A stretch of 9,782 nucleotides of DNA. Origin: Gammaproteobacteria bacterium (lineage in GTDB: Bacteria > Pseudomonadota > Gammaproteobacteria > Chromatiales > Chromatiaceae). The translations under genes were made by a program, and so were the position numbers. The stretch is from positions 1-9,782 of the forward strand of contig JAHEHQ010000077.1 in assembly GCA_024644505.1 (NCBI GenBank). The letters run 5' to 3'. Shown here piece after piece: positions 6,226 to 9,782 of this stretch. Numbering within the stretch: position 1 is the stretch's first letter; each line of letters begins with the position of its first letter. Below the pieces are notes generated by a model. It saw only the letters and a program-made list of their open reading frames with translations. It was not told the origin of the DNA and did not search any database.

Positions 6226-6504
6226 TCAGCGGTGGACCACGCTGTTGATGACGTACTGATGCTCAAAGTAGACGGTGTAATCATCGTAAACCCAGCGGGT
6301 AATGGGAGGGTCGCCCACCCAGGGTAATTCATTACCCGGCTCACCGTAGCGACTGCGGACCTGGTCCATGCTCATGCCCCGGGCAGGTTTTCCGACGCTC
6401 CCGGAATCGGCCTGTATGGCATCCAGAAGCAGTACATCGGAATTTGCCACGGGTATTATGGTCAACAGAATAAATGCAAACAAAAAGTGCGCCAACAGCT
6501 TCAT
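6226..6504 (-). CDS. Small exported SmpA/OmlA-like (BamE-fold) protein
   Basis: A 92-residue protein with a signal peptide: MK, hydrophobic LLAHFLFAFILLTIIP, then a likely cleavage site near VA-NS (about residue 20). There is no lipobox cysteine. The mature part contains ARGMSMDQVRSRYGEP (41-56), then GDPPITRWVYDDYTVYFEHQ (64-83) and VINSVV. This is the pattern of short SmpA/OmlA (BamE-like) domains, in which a helix with a GMxxxxVxxxYGxP motif is followed by strands with WxYxxxxVYF. It is likely periplasmic; the role of this small family is not established, and it is not BamE itself, which is a lipoprotein. GGAG lies nine bases before this ATG. A GTG one codon upstream (6507) has ideal six-base spacing and may be the true start. 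It is divergent from the Lol permease gene. Confidence 0.75.
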   Translation of the reverse strand: MKLLAHFLFAFILLTIIPVANSDVLLLDAIQADSGSVGKPARGMSMDQVRSRYGEPGNELPWVGDPPITRWVYDDYTVYFEHQYVINSVVHR

Positions 6505-6589
6505 CACATTGGACTCCTCTCCTGATGATTTCGTATAGAATACAACATCCTTAAACCCCCGCACCGGAATCTGTTCTAAATTTCCGTTC

Positions 6590-7837
6590 ATGATCAAACC
6601 GCTCCCACTTTATATCGGATTGAGATACACCCGGGCAAAACGGCGTAATCACTTTATTTCCTTCATCTCACTGACTTCAACCCTTGGGATCATGCTGGGT
6701 GTGGTGGCCCTCATTACTGTCTTATCGGTCATGAACGGATTTCATAAAGAGGTACGGGAACGCATTCTCGGCATGACCTCCCACGCCGTGGTAGGGGCCT
6801 ACGATGGGGAATTGACGGACTGGGAGGAGGCGATGCGCCTGGCGAAGGAACATCCGAGCGTCCTGGCCCAGGCCCCCTTCGTGGAGGCGCAGACCATGTT
6901 GACCAATGGCTCGCGGGTGAGCGGTGCCATGCTGCGGGGTATCCTGCCCGAATATGAGAACCAGGTCTCGGATGTCTCCGAACACATGATAACTGGCAGT
7001 CTGGAACTGCTGGCACCCAAGGAATACGGCATCGTGCTGGGAAAGGAGCTGGCTTATACGCTGGGCGTAGGGCCGGGGGACAAGGTCACCGTGGTCACGC
7101 CCCGGCTCAGGGTCACACCGGCAGGTGCCATGCCCAGGTTGAAACGCTTCACGGTGAGGGGGATTTTTGAGGTTGGAATGGGCGAATATGACAGCGGAGT
7201 GGCATTGGTTCACCTGAGAGACTCCGCGACGCTGCTCAATATCAAACAAGGGGTCACGGGGATCAGGCTGAAGCTCGAAGACCTCTATGAGGCACCCCGG
7301 ATAGCCCGCGAACTGGCCAACCGTCTGCCGGGGGTATACCGGGTCAGCGACTGGACATACCAGCACCGGAACTTCTTCAGTGCGCTGCGCACGGAAAAAC
7401 GCATGATGGGGCTCATACTGTTTCTCATCATTGCCGTGGCTGCCTTCAACATCGTCTCGACCCTGGTCATGGCGGTGACGGACAAACAGAGCGATATCGC
7501 CATCCTGCGCACGCTGGGGGCCTCGCCCGGAACAATCATGGGTGTATTCATCATCCAAGGTGCCACGATCGGGATCGCAGGCACACTCCTGGGGGTCATT
7601 GGCGGTATAGCCCTGTCGCTGAACCTGGAGCAGATCGTCCAGTGGATCGAACACACATTCGGTTTCGATTTCCTGGATCCGAACATCTACTACATCAGCA
7701 CCTTGCCGTCAGACCTTCGCTGGGATGACGTGGGCGCGGTCAGTCTCAGTGCCTTCGTCATCACGCTGCTCGCTACCCTGTATCCCGCATGGCGGGCATC
7801 CCGGGTCCAACCGGCCGAGGCGCTTCGTTATGAGTAG
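6590..7837 (+). CDS. lolC: Lipoprotein-releasing ABC transporter permease (LolC/LolE family, possibly LolF)
   Basis: A 415-residue inner-membrane permease that, with LolD, lifts mature lipoproteins out of the inner membrane and passes them to the periplasmic chaperone LolA. Topology is the family's: helix 1 at about 24-48, a large periplasmic domain (about 50-270), then helices at about 272-297, 315-345 and 380-402. The N-terminus PLYIGLRYTRAKRRNHFISF and the coupling stretch KQSDIAILRTLGAS (299-312) are diagnostic, as is the end YPAWRASRVQPAEALRYE. The segment TPRLRVTPAGAMPRLKRF (170-187) corresponds to the LolC hook that binds LolA, which LolE lacks. The start fits family N-termini but has no visible Shine-Dalgarno sequence. 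It overlaps lolD by 8 bp. Because no lolE follows, the protein may work as a homodimer (LolF type). Confidence 0.95.
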   Translation: MIKPLPLYIGLRYTRAKRRNHFISFISLTSTLGIMLGVVALITVLSVMNGFHKEVRERILGMTSHAVVGAYDGELTDWEEAMRLAKEHPSVLAQAPFVEAQTMLTNGSRVSGAMLRGILPEYENQVSDVSEHMITGSLELLAPKEYGIVLGKELAYTLGVGPGDKVTVVTPRLRVTPAGAMPRLKRFTVRGIFEVGMGEYDSGVALVHLRDSATLLNIKQGVTGIRLKLEDLYEAPRIARELANRLPGVYRVSDWTYQHRNFFSALRTEKRMMGLILFLIIAVAAFNIVSTLVMAVTDKQSDIAILRTLGASPGTIMGVFIIQGATIGIAGTLLGVIGGIALSLNLEQIVQWIEHTFGFDFLDPNIYYISTLPSDLRWDDVGAVSLSAFVITLLATLYPAWRASRVQPAEALRYE

Positions 7838-8510
7838 AGGGCCGGTTCTGGAGTGTCGCGAGCTGGTAAGGACCTTTACCGACGGGATACTCAAGGTGGA
7901 GGTACTCAAAGGGTTGACCCTGCAGGTAGAGCAGGGTGAGCGCATTGCCATCGTGGGCAGTTCGGGATCCGGCAAAAGTACCTTGCTGCACTGTCTGGGC
8001 GGCCTCGATCTTGCGACCGGTGGAGACGTCTGGGTCGAGGGCCAAAACCTGGAGACCCTTGATGAGAAGGCGAGGGGCCTGCTTCGAAACCGGACCCTGG
8101 GGTTTGTGTACCAGTTCCATCACCTGCTCCCTGAATTCAGCGCCCTGGAGAATGTGGCAATGCCGCTGCTGATCGCCGGCATGGATCTGAAGACTGCACG
8201 CAGCCGCTCAACCCGCATGCTGGAACGTGTCGGACTGGCGGAAAGGATTCTGCACAAGCCGGGGGAACTGTCGGGCGGCGAACGTCAGCGCGCTGCAGTG
8301 GCCCGGGCCCTGGTCACAGAACCCCGTTGCGTTCTGGCAGACGAACCCACCGGAAACCTGGACCGCAGCACCGCGCTGCAGGTTTATGGCCTGATGCTGG
8401 AACTCAATCATGAGATCGGGACCAGTTTCGTCGTGGTGACCCATGACCTGGAACTGGCGGGCAATATGGACCGGGTACTCAACCTTCTGGACGGCAAGCT
8501 GGTAGATTAG
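7830..8510 (+). CDS. lolD: Lipoprotein-releasing ABC transporter ATPase LolD
   Basis: A 226-residue cytoplasmic ATPase that powers lipoprotein release by the Lol complex. All nucleotide-binding motifs are intact: Walker A GSSGSGKS (43-50), Q-loop Gln95 within FVYQFHHLLPEF (92-103), signature LSGGERQR (147-154), Walker B VLADEP (168-173, catalytic Glu172), D-loop NLD (176-178) and H-loop His205 in VVVTHD. The stretch YQFHHLLPEFSALENVAMPLLI is characteristic of LolD, distinguishing it from FtsE or MacB. The start ATG at 7830 lies inside the end of the permease gene (8-bp overlap), so translation is coupled; a longer frame from 7725 lies wholly inside the permease gene and is unlikely. Its stop is only 7 bp from the stop of the opposing DUF2062 gene, with no clear terminator between. 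Confidence 0.97.
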   Translation: MSRGPVLECRELVRTFTDGILKVEVLKGLTLQVEQGERIAIVGSSGSGKSTLLHCLGGLDLATGGDVWVEGQNLETLDEKARGLLRNRTLGFVYQFHHLLPEFSALENVAMPLLIAGMDLKTARSRSTRMLERVGLAERILHKPGELSGGERQRAAVARALVTEPRCVLADEPTGNLDRSTALQVYGLMLELNHEIGTSFVVVTHDLELAGNMDRVLNLLDGKLVD

Positions 8511-8517
8511 CGTAAGG

Positions 8518-9057
8518 TTACTGACTGTCCAGCCTGTTGCGCCTTATCCTGCGTAGCTTGCGCAATTTCATGTGCTTTATGATATGGAGGCGCCAGAGTC
8601 CCCGCATGGCGCAATACCCCAACATGCCGGCAATCAAACCGCAGACCAGACTTCCCAGATAAAGCGGCTGCCAGATCTGCATAATGCTTTCGGTAAGGTA
8701 ATTCACGCTGATTTCGAACGTGAACGGCTGCACCGTCTCGCCGAGTATCCAGGTTCCCACCAGATAGTTGAAATAGAACATGGGCGGCATGGTGATGGGG
8801 TTGCTGATCCATACCAGTGCCACGGAGATCGGCAGGTTGACCCGGACGGGAATGGCGGTGGCGGCAGCAGTCACCATCTGAAACGGGATCGGGATACAAG
8901 CCCAGAAAAGACCCACGGCAAAAGAGCCGGACACGGAGCGACGGTTCAAATGCCAGAGGTTGGGGTCGTGCAGCAACCTCCCGAACATCCGAAGATGTTT
9001 ATGGTTCCGGACGGAGTCGTGATGGGGCGTGTAACGTTTGATAAAATGTTTGGGCAT
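8518..9057 (-). CDS. DUF2062 family membrane protein
   Basis: A 179-residue inner-membrane protein of the DUF2062 family, whose function is unknown. The family signature is clear: MPKHFIKRYTPHHDSVRNHK at the start, then LHDPNLWHLNRRSVSGSFAVGLFWAC (29-54), IPIPFQM (55-61) and WISNPITMPPMFYFNYLVG (83-101). Hydrophobic segments lie at about 43-65, 75-100 and 132-152, with a very basic C-terminal tail (about 160-175). I choose the ATG at 9057, which matches the family N-terminus and sits about 18 bp downstream of a plausible promoter; the ATG at 9105 would add 16 residues and overlap that promoter. It lies between lolD and comEC on the opposite strand. In many gammaproteobacteria a DUF2062 gene sits at this place between lolE and comEC. 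Confidence 0.9.
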   Translation of the reverse strand: MPKHFIKRYTPHHDSVRNHKHLRMFGRLLHDPNLWHLNRRSVSGSFAVGLFWACIPIPFQMVTAAATAIPVRVNLPISVALVWISNPITMPPMFYFNYLVGTWILGETVQPFTFEISVNYLTESIMQIWQPLYLGSLVCGLIAGMLGYCAMRGLWRLHIIKHMKLRKLRRIRRNRLDSQ

Positions 9058-9081
9058 CCGGATCCGTTCCAGACGGACATG

Positions 9082-9109
9082 GTTATAGACCGGATATTGA
9101 ACCATGCAA
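9082..9109 (-). promoter_or_regulatory. Candidate sigma-70 promoter for the DUF2062 gene
   Basis: On the minus strand TTGCAT (9109-9104) and TATAAC (9087-9082) are separated by 16 bp. The -10 matches consensus at five of six positions; the -35 matches only the TTG. Transcription would start near 9075, giving a leader of about 18 bases before the ATG at 9057. Confidence 0.35.
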
Positions 9110-9196
9110 GGGCCGTTTTTTCCACATATCCCTCTGTGGTGCCGAACAGCCTTCGGATGTTAGGATTGGAAATCTCATCACACCCAGGGAAGGGTT

Positions 9197-9782
9197 TTGA
9201 TAACGGCGAGTCTCTCTTTTGTTGCAGGCGTTGTCCTGTTTCAGACTCAGGCACAGCTGCCCGCCTGGGGCTGGGTTATCTTGTCCCCCTTTCTGTTGAT
9301 TTCCCTATGGCGACTAACCTGGTCGAGTATACCCGCAGCCGTGGGCCTGGGCTTCCTCTGGGCACTGGCACATGCCCATTTGTCGTTGGGAGACCCGTTT
9401 CCGGAAACGCTGCAGGGGAGGGATGTGGTAATCGAGGGGAAGGTGGCTTCCCTGCCGGTATCCGGTGGCGGAGGAGTTCGCTTCGATTTTCTCGTTGATA
9501 GTTTGAGGTTCGAAGGGAAGCGCCACGCCTCCCCGGGGCGGGTTCGGCTGAGCTGGTACGAGACGGATACTCCGATCTCTGCAGGCGACCACTGGAGACT
9601 CGGCGCTCGCCTGAAAGCGGTTCACGGATATATGAATCCAGGGGGCTTCGACTACGAAGGCCGGCTGTACCGGAAAGGAATCAGGGTTCGGGGTTACGTG
9701 ACCAGACACGGAGAAAAGCGACGAGTCGACGCCTCTGGTCCGATGTTCGATCTGCAGCTGTTGAGGCAGAGGATTCGCGACG
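9197..9782 (+). CDS. comEC: DNA uptake channel protein ComEC/Rec2, N-terminal part (partial)
   Basis: The first 195 residues of ComEC, the inner-membrane channel that brings single-stranded DNA into the cytoplasm during natural transformation; the gene continues past the right edge. Residues 1-65 hold two to three hydrophobic helices (FVAGVVLF, WVILSPFLLISLW, AAVGLGFLWALAHA). Residues about 75-172 form the soluble N-terminal (DUF4131/OB-like) domain: VVIEGKVASLP, RVRLSWYETDTPISAGDHWR, and the diagnostic NPGGFDYEGRLYRKGIRVRG (147-166). The start is most likely TTG at 9197, with AGGGA six bases upstream; the frame is closed by a TAG at 9161 and has no ATG or GTG in between. It is divergent from the DUF2062 gene across 139 bp. 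Channel and C-terminal nuclease-like domains are not visible here, so intactness cannot be judged. Confidence 0.9.
   Translation, partial: MITASLSFVAGVVLFQTQAQLPAWGWVILSPFLLISLWRLTWSSIPAAVGLGFLWALAHAHLSLGDPFPETLQGRDVVIEGKVASLPVSGGGGVRFDFLVDSLRFEGKRHASPGRVRLSWYETDTPISAGDHWRLGARLKAVHGYMNPGGFDYEGRLYRKGIRVRGYVTRHGEKRRVDASGPMFDLQLLRQRIRD

Noticed and set aside
6505..6597. An N-terminal extension of the small SmpA-like protein from an ATG at 6597
   Set aside because: It would bury the signal peptide 31 residues inside the protein and overlap the lolC start. The GAGGAG site lies just before the ATG/GTG at 6504-6507.
6722..7654. A 310-codon minus-strand frame opposite the Lol permease
   Set aside because: No family-like sequence. 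The plus strand carries an unmistakable LolC-family protein over the same stretch.
9122..9139. CCACA...TGTGG inverted repeat next to a T-run upstream of comEC
   Set aside because: The T-run precedes the stem on the plus strand and becomes an A-run after it on the minus strand, so it is not a terminator. The 5-bp stem is short enough to be chance.
8572..9498. A 308-codon plus-strand frame running across the DUF2062 gene and into comEC
   Set aside because: It is antisense to DUF2062 and in a different frame from comEC, whose NPGGFDYE motif is in the other frame. No recognisable domain.
1..9782. Search for CRISPR arrays, tRNAs, rRNAs, transposase genes or attachment sites
   Set aside because: No regularly spaced repeats, cloverleaf-like sequence or transposase/integrase motif was seen on either strand by eye.

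Overview
The window looks like ordinary chromosomal DNA from a free-living gammaproteobacterium. The evidence is the GC-rich codon use, a Mrp/Mnh-type cation antiporter, a Lol lipoprotein-sorting system, and the neighbourhood lol genes / DUF2062 protein / comEC, which is typical of Gammaproteobacteria. A Chromatiales-like lineage is my best guess from protein flavour, but it is not proven. I see no phage, insertion sequence, CRISPR array, tRNA or rRNA.

Layout. 1-475: the tail of a multisubunit cation/proton antiporter operon (mnhF end, mnhG, joined by an ATGA overlap). 476-626: a convergent intergenic stretch with REP-like palindromic repeats. 627-1856 (minus): a 12-helix MFS carrier related to the NTP/NDP exchange transporters. 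It is divergent from 2000-3022 (plus), a CBS-less IMPDH/GMPR-family enzyme best read as GMP reductase; an 18-bp operator-like palindrome lies between them. 3042-3584 (minus): an unassigned single-pass membrane protein with a faint LemA-like C-terminus. 3585-3843: a divergent intergenic region with a possible 25-residue hydrophobic microprotein. 3844-5130 (plus): a fused SpmA-SpmB (Gate/nucleoside-recognition) membrane protein. 5192-6055 (minus): a histidine-rich di-iron sterol desaturase/fatty acid hydroxylase family membrane enzyme. 6226-6504 (minus): a small secreted SmpA/OmlA-like protein. 6590-8510 (plus): a lipoprotein-releasing ABC transporter, one permease plus LolD. 8518-9057 (minus): a DUF2062 membrane protein. 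9197-9782 (plus): the start of comEC, cut by the window edge.

How the parts fit. The strongest functional unit is the Lol exporter, which extracts lipoproteins from the inner membrane and passes them to LolA. The usual lolC-lolD-lolE order is cut short: no lolE follows lolD, and the permease has the LolC-type LolA-binding hook. This suggests a homodimeric LolF-type exporter. The MFS carrier and GMP reductase share a divergent promoter region and could share regulation around purine nucleotides, but this is inference. Nothing here is clearly a new multi-gene system. The items most worth checking are the single-permease Lol locus, the operator-like palindrome, the REP-like pair with compensatory changes, the microprotein candidate and the LemA-like orphan.
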